DNA of 64,000 nucleotides from an uncultured Collinsella sp. (GTDB taxonomy: Bacteria; Actinomycetota; Coriobacteriia; Coriobacteriales; Coriobacteriaceae): the NCBI GenBank assembly GCA_958369225.1, contig CATXID010000002.1:124001-188000 (forward strand). Reading direction: 5' to 3'. Below are positions 1 through 9,073 of the stretch, in pieces; positions within the stretch are counted from its first letter, which is position 1, and each line of letters opens with the position of its first letter. The translations under genes were made by a program, and so were the position numbers. A model generated the notes under the pieces. The model saw only the letters and a list, made by a program, of their open reading frames with translations. It did no database searches and was not told the origin of the DNA.

Positions 1-1249
1 GAGCCAGCTCGCCGCCGACGCACGCGAGCATGTCGAGCTTCTTGGCGGCGGCATAGGCGCCCACGAGCTCATGCATGCGGGGAGCCTCGTCGCCCATCTC
101 GCCCATCTCGCCCAAGATCGCCATGCGCGAACCGTCACAGATGAGCGAGCACAGCAAATCGAGGCCGGCAGCCATAGACTCGGCACTGGCGTTATAGGAG
201 TCGTCGATGATGCGTGCTCCGCTCTTGGCGCGCTTGATCTCCTGACGGTGACCGGTGATCGTAAGGCCCCTAAAGGCAGCATCGATCTGCTCGGGCGTCA
301 CGCCAAGACGATAGGCGACCGCGGCGGCCTTGACGGCATTGGGCACGGACTGCACACCGGGAATAGCCAACATGGTATCGACCGTGTCGCCCTGACCAAA
401 GTCGAGCGTAAAGACCGGATGGCCCTCGTCGTCGACGCGAATGTCGCGCGCGCGGACCTCGTCGTCGTCCGAGACACCGGCCAGCATCACGTCAATACCC
501 GCAGGCTGGGCGAACGTATCGCGAATGAACGGCGTAAAGTCGTCCTCGCCGCCCAAAACCAGCAACGGCGAGAAGTCGCCGGCGGCGCGCATGCCCTGGA
601 CAATCTCGGACTTGGCGCGGGCGATGTTCTCGCGGCTGCCCAGGATACCGATGTGGGAGGTTCCAATCTTGCTCACGATGGCAAGATTGGGGTTGGCAGA
701 CTGGGACAGGCGCTCAATCTCATGAAAATGGTTCATGCCCATCTCGAGCACCAGAACCTCGGTATCGGCCGGAGCGGAAAGCACCGTGAGCGGCATGCCG
801 ATCAGGTTGTTGAAATTGCCCTTCGTGGCCCAGACGCGATAACGCTTGGCGAGCACGGCAGCGAGCACGTCCTTGGTCGTCGTCTTGCCAATCGAACCGG
901 TAATGCCGACGACCAGGCAGCCAAGCTCCAAGCGATATACGTGCGCCAGGCGCAGCAAGAACTCCACGGGGTCGTCGGTCAGCAAGATGGCGCATCCCTT
1001 GTCCTGCGCCAGCGAAACCAGCTCGGCATCGGGCTCGCGCGTCATCACGACGGCACCGGCACCCGACTCGATGGCACGGGAGGCAAAATCATTGCCGTCG
1101 ACCTTTTCGCCGGGGAAGGCGACAAAGATCGTCCCCTCCTCGACCTGACGCGAGTCGATAACGCACCCGCGGCATACCCGATCGACTTCTTCCGTCACGG
1201 TTCGGGCCCCCGTTGAGGCCGCGAGGTTGTTGACGGCGATCTCTATCAT
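1..1249 (-). CDS. murF: UDP-N-acetylmuramoyl-tripeptide--D-alanyl-D-alanine ligase, cut by window edge
   Basis: The cytoplasmic Mur ligase that adds D-Ala-D-Ala to the UDP-MurNAc tripeptide. The minus-strand frame is open from the ATG at 1249 to the left edge, so the C-terminus is missing. Visible are an N-terminal domain starting MIEIAVNNLAAST, the Mur-ligase P-loop GITGSIGKTTTKD (the usual Asn is Ile here), the stretch VLEMGMNHFHEIERL and the IDDSYNASAESM motif typical of MurF. GGGGAG precedes the start. It lies 125 nt after ftsI on the same strand. murE, often found between ftsI and murF in dcw clusters, is absent from this position. Confidence 0.93.
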   Translation of the reverse strand, partial: MIEIAVNNLAASTGARTVTEEVDRVCRGCVIDSRQVEEGTIFVAFPGEKVDGNDFASRAIESGAGAVVMTREPDAELVSLAQDKGCAILLTDDPVEFLLRLAHVYRLELGCLVVGITGSIGKTTTKDVLAAVLAKRYRVWATKGNFNNLIGMPLTVLSAPADTEVLVLEMGMNHFHEIERLSQSANPNLAIVSKIGTSHIGILGSRENIARAKSEIVQGMRAAGDFSPLLVLGGEDDFTPFIRDTFAQPAGIDVMLAGVSDDDEVRARDIRVDDEGHPVFTLDFGQGDTVDTMLAIPGVQSVPNAVKAAAVAYRLGVTPEQIDAAFRGLTITGHRQEIKRAKSGARIIDDSYNASAESMAAGLDLLCSLICDGSRMAILGEMGEMGDEAPRMHELVGAYAAAKKLDMLACVGGELA

Positions 1250-1374
1250 TGCAGCTCCCCTGTAAACCTAATAATGCTATCGGCGTATTGTATCCCAGTG
1301 CCATGCGCGCGTGGTGCAGGGCATGTGAACACCCTTCAGAACAAAGGGCAGACTACGCTCAAGATTGTAACCCC

Positions 1375-3240
1375 CTACTTCGTGTGCGGGATACCCAGCA
1401 CGTCGAGTGCGTTGGCCATAATGGACTGGAATGGCACCGCGGCGGCATCCGAGCCGCTCGGCGTTCCATCGAGTGTGATATAGCACAGCACCTTGGGCGA
1501 TTGTGCCGGCGCAAAGCCCATAAAGGACGACATGTAGTTCTCCTTGAGGTAACCGCCGTTCTCGTCAGCACGCTCGGCCGTACCGGTCTTGCCCGCCACG
1601 TCATAGCCATCGACCGCACCGCCAACGCCCGTGCCCTCGGACACGACCGTCTGCATGCACGATGTCACCTGGGCGGCGGCGTCCTCCGAAATCGCACGCT
1701 CGCCTTCGCCCCAGTCCTTCTCATCGCCCTTGCTGGACTTATAGAAGTGCGGAGTCATCATCACGCCGCCGTTCGCGATGCCGCCCACGGCACGTGCGAC
1801 CTCAATCGGCGAGACGGACAGCGCCTGGCCAAAGCTCATCGAGCCCAGCGTGGCGCCGTCGTACTGGTCGCGCTCCTTGACGATGCCCAGACTCTCACCC
1901 GGAAAATCGACACCGGAGCTATGGCCGATACCCCACTTGTCCACATAGGTGGCAAAATCATCGGCACCGATCTTGCGTCCCACCAGGACAAAGCCCACAT
2001 TGGACGAACGACGCATCATCTCGCGCACGTCCATGGTCATGGTGTAGTCGCGCTTATCGGCGTCGGTAACGGTGTCGTCGCCGACCTTAATGCTCGCCGG
2101 CACCTCAAACGACGTGCTCGAACGCACGGCGCCCAAGTCGAAGCCGGCACCGGCCACGAGCGTCTTAAAGACCGAGCCGGGCTCGTAGGCATCGGTTACC
2201 AGACGCAAGTTCATGTCCTCGGTCTTGGCGTTTTCCAGATCGGTCTGGTCATATGTCGGATACGAGCATGCCGCCAGAATCTCGCCCGTCGTGGGATCGG
2301 TGACCAGGGCCGAGCCATTCTTGGCCTTGGTCTTTTCGACCGCCTCGGCCAGGGCGTCCTCGGCGGCACGCTGGATATTGACATCGAGCGTCGTCACGAT
2401 GTCCACGCCGTCAACCGCCGCCACCTTTTTATAGGCGCCGCCCGCGATATAGCTACCGTCCCTCGCCCGCTCGCGCACCAGCGAACCGTTGGTTCCGGTC
2501 AAAAGCTTGTTGTACTGTTTTTCGAGGCCCGTCAGACCGTCGTTGTCCACGTTTACCACGCCAAGCACCTGCGATGCCAGATTGCCGTAGGGGTATACGC
2601 GCTTCATGGCCTGCTCAAAGAGCACGCCTGGCAGGTTCTTCTTCTCCAGCGCCGCGACATCATCCTCGTCCACCTGACGTTTGATATACACCCAGGTGCC
2701 ATCCGACTCAACGAGCTCGCGACAGGTCTTTTTATCGATGCCCGTAGCTTTGACCAACGCCGATACCGTTTTGTCAACGTCCTCGATAAGCTGAGGATTC
2801 ACGGCGATGTTACGGCATTCGACCGACGACGTCAGCACGTTGCCGTTACGGTCGTAGATGGTACCGCGCTTGGCATATAGCGTCTGCGCAAGCAAGCGAC
2901 GTGCATCGGCGCGGTCGCGCAACTTATCGGCTTCCACGATTTGATAGTCGGCAAGGCGAAGGACGCCCAAACCCAAGCCAAACCCGATAAAGCCCATGAC
3001 GGCCTTGCGGCGGGGCAGCGGCGTGCCCGTGAGCCATTCGGTCGACGAGCTCTTGCGCGGTCTGGTGTTATGCATTTGAGGGCCACTCGAGCCACGGAGA
3101 CGCGACGCAGGGTCGTTGCCATAGGACGGCCTCGCATTGTAAGATGGCCGACCCGTTCCTTGATAACCAGAACGTCCCCGCGATGAGGGACGTCCAGAAC
3201 CGCGACCCCCGTCGGAGCCGCGGCGATAGTCATTTGTCAT
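1375..3240 (-). CDS. ftsI: Class B penicillin-binding protein, septal transpeptidase (FtsI/PBP3 type)
   Basis: Peptidoglycan D,D-transpeptidase of 621 residues for septal wall synthesis. The N-terminus is a Gly/Arg/Ser-rich cytoplasmic tail of about 75 residues, followed by one membrane segment (AVMGFIGFGLGLGVLRLADY) and the dimerisation domain. The transpeptidase domain carries SxxK in EPGSVFKTL near residue 353, SSN near 411 and KTGTAE near 550. There are no PASTA repeats; the protein ends shortly after the catalytic domain. Only 17 nt separate it from the FtsL-like gene upstream, consistent with one dcw transcript. Confidence 0.93.
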   Translation of the reverse strand: MTNDYRRGSDGGRGSGRPSSRGRSGYQGTGRPSYNARPSYGNDPASRLRGSSGPQMHNTRPRKSSSTEWLTGTPLPRRKAVMGFIGFGLGLGVLRLADYQIVEADKLRDRADARRLLAQTLYAKRGTIYDRNGNVLTSSVECRNIAVNPQLIEDVDKTVSALVKATGIDKKTCRELVESDGTWVYIKRQVDEDDVAALEKKNLPGVLFEQAMKRVYPYGNLASQVLGVVNVDNDGLTGLEKQYNKLLTGTNGSLVRERARDGSYIAGGAYKKVAAVDGVDIVTTLDVNIQRAAEDALAEAVEKTKAKNGSALVTDPTTGEILAACSYPTYDQTDLENAKTEDMNLRLVTDAYEPGSVFKTLVAGAGFDLGAVRSSTSFEVPASIKVGDDTVTDADKRDYTMTMDVREMMRRSSNVGFVLVGRKIGADDFATYVDKWGIGHSSGVDFPGESLGIVKERDQYDGATLGSMSFGQALSVSPIEVARAVGGIANGGVMMTPHFYKSSKGDEKDWGEGERAISEDAAAQVTSCMQTVVSEGTGVGGAVDGYDVAGKTGTAERADENGGYLKENYMSSFMGFAPAQSPKVLCYITLDGTPSGSDAAAVPFQSIMANALDVLGIPHTK

Positions 3241-3257
3241 ACTCAGCTACCGTCTTG

Positions 3258-3728
3258 TTACTGAGCGGTCGCGGTCGAGCTAGCGCCCGCGGCTGCATCC
3301 TGCGAAAAATCAAGTGTAACGCTCTCGCTGGGCTCCACCATGCCATAAGCACCCGCAAGGTCGCGAATGCGCGTGTCGGCACCATAGACCGAATGCATGA
3401 CCTCGAGGTCGGAGCTCTCGTCGGTCGCCTTCTCGAGCGTGTTGGTAAGCGCGGCGTTGCTGTTGAGCACCTGGGCCGTAACGCCGGCGAGCGCCACGCG
3501 GGCGACACCGATCGTCATGAAGATGGCCGCAATGATGCAAAACGTTTTAAGAACGCTCATGAAAACCGGGCTTACCGCCTGGTTTGCCTGACGGCCCGCG
3601 CCCGTGTAGACATCAAAGCGCGGCGTGCGCTGCTCGCGGGGAGCAACGGGAGCCTGCGGTGCCTCACGATAGGCGGGCATGGCGTTCATATCATAGGCGA
3701 GTGCTGCGTTTGAGGTGTTGTAGCCCAT
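3258..3728 (-). CDS. FtsL-like bitopic division protein
   Basis: A 156-residue protein with a Pro/Ala-rich cytoplasmic tail of about 50 residues, one membrane segment near residues 58-80 (SVLKTFCIIAAIFMTIGVAR), a short coiled-coil-like stretch and a low-complexity C-terminus. Sequence similarity to FtsL is too weak to see by eye. The assignment comes from topology, size and position between rsmH and ftsI, the standard place of ftsL. It would act with FtsB/FtsQ to recruit and activate FtsW-FtsI. GGGAGGC lies ahead of the ATG. Confidence 0.7.
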   Translation of the reverse strand: MGYNTSNAALAYDMNAMPAYREAPQAPVAPREQRTPRFDVYTGAGRQANQAVSPVFMSVLKTFCIIAAIFMTIGVARVALAGVTAQVLNSNAALTNTLEKATDESSDLEVMHSVYGADTRIRDLAGAYGMVEPSESVTLDFSQDAAAGASSTATAQ

Positions 3729-3818
3729 GATATGCCGCCTCCCATCCCGAGTACGTTGGTAGTGTGTTTAAGCTTCGTTTGTGGTACGAGCGGGAGGTCC
3801 AATATCGCGCGGTCGCGT

Positions 3819-4784
3819 CTACAGACGCTGCGCCACGCGGATCTTGGCTGATCTCGCCCGAGGGTTGCGCGCAACCTCATCGGGTTGGGCAACCAGGGGT
3901 TTGCGGGTGATGACCTTGAGTATCGGCACGTTGCCGCACACGCACACCGGAATCTCCGGCGGACACGTGCACCCCTGGCTCATCTCCTTAAAGTGGTTCT
4001 TTACGATACGGTCCTCGAGCGAGTGATACGAGATAACGCAGATGCGTCCGCCCGGGTTGAGCCACCTTGTGGCGGCGTCAAGCCCTCGCTCGAGCACATC
4101 GAGTTCGTGATTGACCTCGATGCGAATGGCCTGGAAACTCTTCTTGGCTGGGTGTCCGCCATGCCGACGAGCGGCAGCGGGGATACCAGCCTTGATGATC
4201 TCGACAAACTGACCGGTGGTTTCGATCGGCTCATGCTCGCGGCGACGCACGATCTCACGCGCGATCTGCGAGGCGAACTTCTCTTCGCCGTAGACGCGTA
4301 GAATCCGGGCGAGGTCGTGTTCGTTATAGGTGTTGATGACCTCAGCTGCGTTTAAGGTGTTGTTACCCGGATCCATCCGCATGTCCAATGGGGCGTCCTC
4401 GTTGTACGAAAAGCCCCTGCCAGGGATATCGAGTTGCGGCGACGAAACGCCCAAGTCGAACAGGAAACCATCGACCCCGGGCACCTCGGCCGAGCAAAGC
4501 AGCTCGTCCAAGTCGCCGAAGTTGCCCTTCAGCAGCTGGTGCGGTACGCCGGGAACCTCGCGGTCCAGACGGGCGCCAGCGGCCTCGAGGGCCATGTCGT
4601 CCTGATCGACGCCGAGCAAAAGGCCGGTCTCCCCCACCTGCGCGGCCATCTTTACCGAATGGCCGGCACCGCCAAGGGTGCAGTCGCAGACGACGGAGCC
4701 GCTCTTTAGCTGCAGCGACTCAAGCACTTCGCCGAGCATGACAGGTTCATGCCGATATTCTTGTGTCAAGATCCCACGCTCCAT
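3819..4784 (-). CDS. rsmH: 16S rRNA (cytosine(1402)-N(4))-methyltransferase
   Basis: SAM-dependent enzyme (321 residues, normal length) that methylates N4 of C1402 in 16S rRNA; formerly MraW. The N-terminal YRHEPVMLGEVLESL, the SAM loop CDCTLGGAGHS near residue 35, FDLGVSSPQLD, FSYNEDAPLDMRMD and the C-terminal ISYHSLEDRIVKN are all family signatures. It starts 20 nt after the mraZ stop. The ribosome-binding site at this start is weak, so coupling to mraZ translation is likely. Confidence 0.96.
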   Translation of the reverse strand: MERGILTQEYRHEPVMLGEVLESLQLKSGSVVCDCTLGGAGHSVKMAAQVGETGLLLGVDQDDMALEAAGARLDREVPGVPHQLLKGNFGDLDELLCSAEVPGVDGFLFDLGVSSPQLDIPGRGFSYNEDAPLDMRMDPGNNTLNAAEVINTYNEHDLARILRVYGEEKFASQIAREIVRRREHEPIETTGQFVEIIKAGIPAAARRHGGHPAKKSFQAIRIEVNHELDVLERGLDAATRWLNPGGRICVISYHSLEDRIVKNHFKEMSQGCTCPPEIPVCVCGNVPILKVITRKPLVAQPDEVARNPRARSAKIRVAQRL

Positions 4785-4804
4785 CCGTTACTCGTGCCTT
4801 GCCC

Positions 4805-5239
4805 TTACGAGAAGAAGAGGTCCAGCAGGGCCTCGTCGTCATCGTCCTCATCGGCCGTAGCGCGGTCCCAAACCTCAAGGTGGTCGTAGTTGCCCAGAAC
4901 CGTGACCTCGCGGTCGAGGTTCGCCTGCTTGCGGAGAGACTCAGAAAGACCGATACGACCCGCGCTGTCCACATCCATCGACGTGGTGCGCTTGTTGATC
5001 GCCCTCATGAGCTTCTGGTCGTTGATGTCACGCGGGTTAAAACCCTCGTGGCCCTCACGGCCCGCGAAGAGTCCTTCGACCCACTTATCGAAGGCCTCGG
5101 CAGAGAACACGTACAGAGCATCGACATCCAGGGCTTTGAACACGCGAACGTGCTCTCCAAGCTCCTCGCGAAGGGGTGCAGGCAGGGATAGACGACCTTT
5201 TGCATCGAGATTGCGCTCGTATGCACCCGTCATTCCCAT
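4805..5239 (-). CDS. mraZ: Transcriptional regulator MraZ
   Basis: First gene of the dcw cluster; 144 residues, the usual length, with two AbrB/SpoVT-like swapped-hairpin repeats (MTGAYERNLDAKGRLSLPA at the N-terminus and MDVDSAGRIGLSESLRKQA in the second half). In other bacteria MraZ binds TGGG-type direct repeats in its own promoter and represses the cluster; such repeats are present upstream here. A GAGGGGAGG ribosome-binding site precedes the ATG. The acidic C-terminal tail (ADEDDDDEALLDLFF) is a lineage-specific extension. Confidence 0.95.
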   Translation of the reverse strand: MGMTGAYERNLDAKGRLSLPAPLREELGEHVRVFKALDVDALYVFSAEAFDKWVEGLFAGREGHEGFNPRDINDQKLMRAINKRTTSMDVDSAGRIGLSESLRKQANLDREVTVLGNYDHLEVWDRATADEDDDDEALLDLFFS

Positions 5240-5307
5240 GTGCGCCCTCCCCTCGGTTACTCAGATGGCACGTACGCGGGGAACCACCCCGCCTGTCGAC
5301 GTCATCA

Positions 5308-5336
5308 ATAATATGGGGAACCGCCCCATTTTTCAA
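5308..5336 (-). promoter_or_regulatory. Predicted mraZ/dcw promoter
   Basis: On the minus strand TTGAAA (5336-5331) and TATTAT (5313-5308) are separated by exactly 17 nt, a near-consensus vegetative promoter. Transcription would start near 5300, giving a leader of about 60 nt. The spacer holds the palindrome TGGGG-CGGTT-CCCCA (5314-5328), well placed for an operator. Confidence 0.75.
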
Positions 5337-5384
5337 CACCTTTCCCCACCCCTTCCCCCACGCCACCCCACCACTCCACCCCCA
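5324..5384 (-). promoter_or_regulatory. Cluster of TGGGG motifs, likely MraZ boxes
   Basis: Reading the minus strand, TGGGG occurs with its T at 5384, 5370, 5360, 5348 and 5328, overlapping and just upstream of the mraZ -35 element. The pair at 5370/5360 has the 10-nt period (5-nt box, 5-nt spacer) known for MraZ operators; the others are spaced 14, 12 and 20 nt. Autoregulation by MraZ is inferred. Confidence 0.55.
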
Positions 5385-5504
5385 ATATGTTGTAAAACAC
5401 CCCCGAGCATATGTTCGAAAACACAATATGTTGTGTTTGCAGCAAAGGCGGGATGCCACCTGTAGAACCACGCCCGCGAACCTCAACCTTCAAGTTGACC
5501 TTGA
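5383..5504. other. Symmetric motifs in the upstream half of the mraZ intergenic region
   Basis: Besides the SOS-like box this stretch holds CAATATGTTGT twice (5383-5393 and 5424-5434), the second inside a perfect inverted repeat AACACAA-TATG-TTGTGTT (5420-5437 region). It also holds TCAAGTTGACCTTGA (5490-5504), which differs at one position on the opposite strand from the palindrome at 48841. No open reading frame here looks real. Confidence 0.5.
5404..5417 (-). promoter_or_regulatory. SOS-box-like site (LexA) upstream of the dcw promoter
   Basis: The minus strand reads CGAACATATGCTCG, one mismatch from the Gram-positive LexA box CGAACATATGTTCG. It lies about 70 nt upstream of the mraZ -35 element. 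Function is not shown by sequence alone. Confidence 0.45.
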
Positions 5505-5604
5505 GGCGATTTTTACATCCCTTTACACACCGTTCACATCGCCCCCAAACTCCCCCACCCACGGTACACACGGCCCACCACCGCGTCGGTGTCTGGCGAA
5601 AAAT

Positions 5605-5666
5605 GGGACGGGCCCCAGATTGCCCATGTGCGCAAAAGTGCGTCTCGGCAATCTGGGGCCCGTCCC
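5605..5666 (-). terminator. Terminator of xerD
   Basis: A perfect 20-bp inverted repeat (5605-5624 and 5647-5666, arm GGGACGGGCCCCAGATTGCC) with a 22-nt loop, followed on the minus strand by ATTTTT. It lies 35 nt after the xerD stop. Confidence 0.85.
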
Positions 5667-5701
5667 CTTTAATATTTATAAATATGCAGGTCAGCGAGGT
5701 G

Positions 5702-6643
5702 CTAGCGATGTGCCAGCGGATGCGCCGCCAGATAGACCTCGGTCAGTTGCGTGCGGTCGACATGCGTGTAGACCTGCGTGGTCGAAATATCGGCATGGCC
5801 CAAAATCTCCTGCAGCACACGCAGGTCGGCACCGCCCGCGAGCATGTGGGTGGCAAAGGAGTGGCGCAGGGTGTGGGGATGGAGCCCAACCAGCCCCACC
5901 TGGCGCCCATACCGCTCGCATATCGCATGCACGGCCTGGCGCGACAGGCGACGCCCGTTCTTATTTAAAAAGACCGCCGAGGTCTCCGTCCCGTGAGCAT
6001 GCGCGACCAGGAGAGCACGCCCGTCACCTATATAGTGTGTCAGGGCACGCGCCGCGCTTCCCACCAACGGGGCCAGACGCTCCTTGGAGCCCTTACCGCG
6101 TACCAGGACAAACCCGTCATCGATATGGATATCGCCCACATCGAGCCCAACCAGCTCACTCACACGCAAACCGCATCCGTAGAGCACTTCCAAGATGGCA
6201 TGATCGCGCAGCCCCATCTCGCCCTCGGGAAAGTCTTGATCGAGCAGTGCCGAGACATCCTCCACCGAAAGGTATTCCGGCAGGCGATCTGCCTTTTTGG
6301 GCAGGCGCAACGCCGCCGTCGGGTTTTGGGCCACGGCCCCATCGCGCACCAAAAAGGCATGCAGGCCCTTCACGGCAGCAAGCGCGCGCTCCACCGAGGC
6401 GTCGGAATAGCCTCCGTCGCGGCGATCGGCAACAAAGCCCTCCACGACCTGACGGGTCACCTCTTCAAAAGACGCAATGTCAGCCCGCTCCAGATAGGCG
6501 CAGTACGTCGTCAGGTCACGACGATAGGCCGCAATCGTGTTGCGCGCCAAGCCCCGCTCGACCGCGAGGTAATCGAGATACTCCCCCGCCGCCACGGCGA
6601 GCGACGAGGGAGTAGCTTCGGTATGTTCTTGGTTCGCCGGCAC
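5702..6643 (-). CDS. xerD: Tyrosine recombinase XerD
   Basis: Site-specific recombinase that with XerC resolves chromosome dimers at dif. The chosen GTG at 6643 gives 313 residues, close to the family norm of about 300; the open frame extends further upstream inside pyrG but that part is not XerD-like. The N-terminal SAM-like domain begins AAGEYLDYLAVERGLARNT. Catalytic residues are visible: Arg in YGCGLRVSELVGLD, Lys in GKGSKERLAPL, HTLRH, the His in GHADISTTQ and Tyr in QVYTHVD. The start lies 2 nt after the pyrG stop, so the two genes are probably coupled. Confidence 0.92.
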   Translation of the reverse strand: MPANQEHTEATPSSLAVAAGEYLDYLAVERGLARNTIAAYRRDLTTYCAYLERADIASFEEVTRQVVEGFVADRRDGGYSDASVERALAAVKGLHAFLVRDGAVAQNPTAALRLPKKADRLPEYLSVEDVSALLDQDFPEGEMGLRDHAILEVLYGCGLRVSELVGLDVGDIHIDDGFVLVRGKGSKERLAPLVGSAARALTHYIGDGRALLVAHAHGTETSAVFLNKNGRRLSRQAVHAICERYGRQVGLVGLHPHTLRHSFATHMLAGGADLRVLQEILGHADISTTQVYTHVDRTQLTEVYLAAHPLAHR

Positions 6644-6645
6644 CC

Positions 6646-8313
<1,668 letters not shown>

Positions 8314-8435
8314 TTACCTGCGCTTCCCGTAGAAGTTGTCCATACACATCTTACGGGTCTTCATTGTAATACTCGCGACGCGCGCCGTACGCATTTTTTC
8401 TTACGCGCAATCGTATTTCTCCATCTCGAAACAAA

Positions 8436-8461
8436 ACGCCGTCCGGTTGCCCAGACGGCGT
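8436..8461 (-). terminator. Terminator of the winged-helix gene
   Basis: ACGCCGTC (8436-8443) and GACGGCGT (8454-8461) form an 8-bp stem with a 10-nt loop, followed by TTTGTTT on the minus strand, 25 nt after the stop of the gene at 8486. Confidence 0.75.
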
Positions 8462-8485
8462 CGCTTCCACTATGAATGCACGCTG

Positions 8486-8824
8486 TTATCGATCGGCAAT
8501 TTCGTCCTTGATCAAGTCCTGCACGAGCATACCGGCACGGATGCCCTCTAGATACCATTCGCCACGCTCCGTGAGACAAATACCATTTGCGAGCTGGCCG
8601 CCGTCGTCGCTGTAGCGCGAGACGACCTCGATGATGTCTTCGGATTCCAAGCGCTCAATTGCCGCGCGGGCGCGATACGGAGACACCCCCACACGCTCGG
8701 CAAGCGTCTTGCGCGAAAAGCCATAAAATCCGCCGTTGTCTTCGGACAGCCCTGCGATCTCCATCAGCACCTGCACCTCGACACGCTTCATATCGTTGAC
8801 ACTCGCACGACCCTTGCCAGCCAT
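8486..8824 (-). CDS. Small winged-helix DNA-binding protein
   Basis: The ATG at 8824 is preceded by GAGGAGG with good spacing and gives 112 residues; a longer frame upstream lacks a ribosome-binding site. The protein is helical with a helix-turn-helix/winged-helix pattern (FYGFSRKTLAERVGVSPYRARAAIERLESEDIIEVVSRYSDDGGQ broken here into recognisable helices and wing) near residues 35-80. No effector domain is visible. It has its own terminator and is probably a stand-alone regulator of unknown target. It could be a MarR- or GntR-like fold; family membership cannot be settled by eye. Confidence 0.7.
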   Translation of the reverse strand: MAGKGRASVNDMKRVEVQVLMEIAGLSEDNGGFYGFSRKTLAERVGVSPYRARAAIERLESEDIIEVVSRYSDDGGQLANGICLTERGEWYLEGIRAGMLVQDLIKDEIADR

Positions 8825-9016
8825 GGCAGCCTCCTCAAACCGAGCACGGGCATCACCTACACCGTGCGCGACCGGCACACCCCATGATGGCCGGCACATC
8901 CATCATGCGGCATCCCCGCAAAAGGATGAAACAGTTAGGGTTATTGTATACCGCCCAAATCGCTTATAGGCAGGTAAACGGGCTAATTTTAGGTTAAACG
9001 GTAGCTTTTGTTGATA

Positions 9017-9054
9017 AAAGGGGCACACCGAATGCATACCCGATGCGCCCCTTT
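9017..9054 (-). terminator. Terminator of the DUF1846 gene
   Basis: AAAGGGGC (9017-9024) pairs with GCCCCTTT (9047-9054); the minus-strand transcript ends in a short T tract. It lies 20 nt after the stop at 9074. Confidence 0.75.
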
Positions 9055-9073
9055 CAGGCCAATTTATCCAGAC

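Noticed and set aside
1250..1374. Missing murE as evidence of a deletion
   Set aside because: The gap is short and clean; murE is often placed elsewhere in this group, and part of the cluster lies outside the window.
1249..2880. 543-codon plus-strand frame opposite ftsI
   Set aside because: Antisense shadow; the minus-strand frame carries all transpeptidase motifs.
5176..6615. 479-codon plus-strand frame over the mraZ upstream region and xerD
   Set aside because: Pro/Arg/His-rich translation typical of a shadow; xerD on the other strand explains the sequence.
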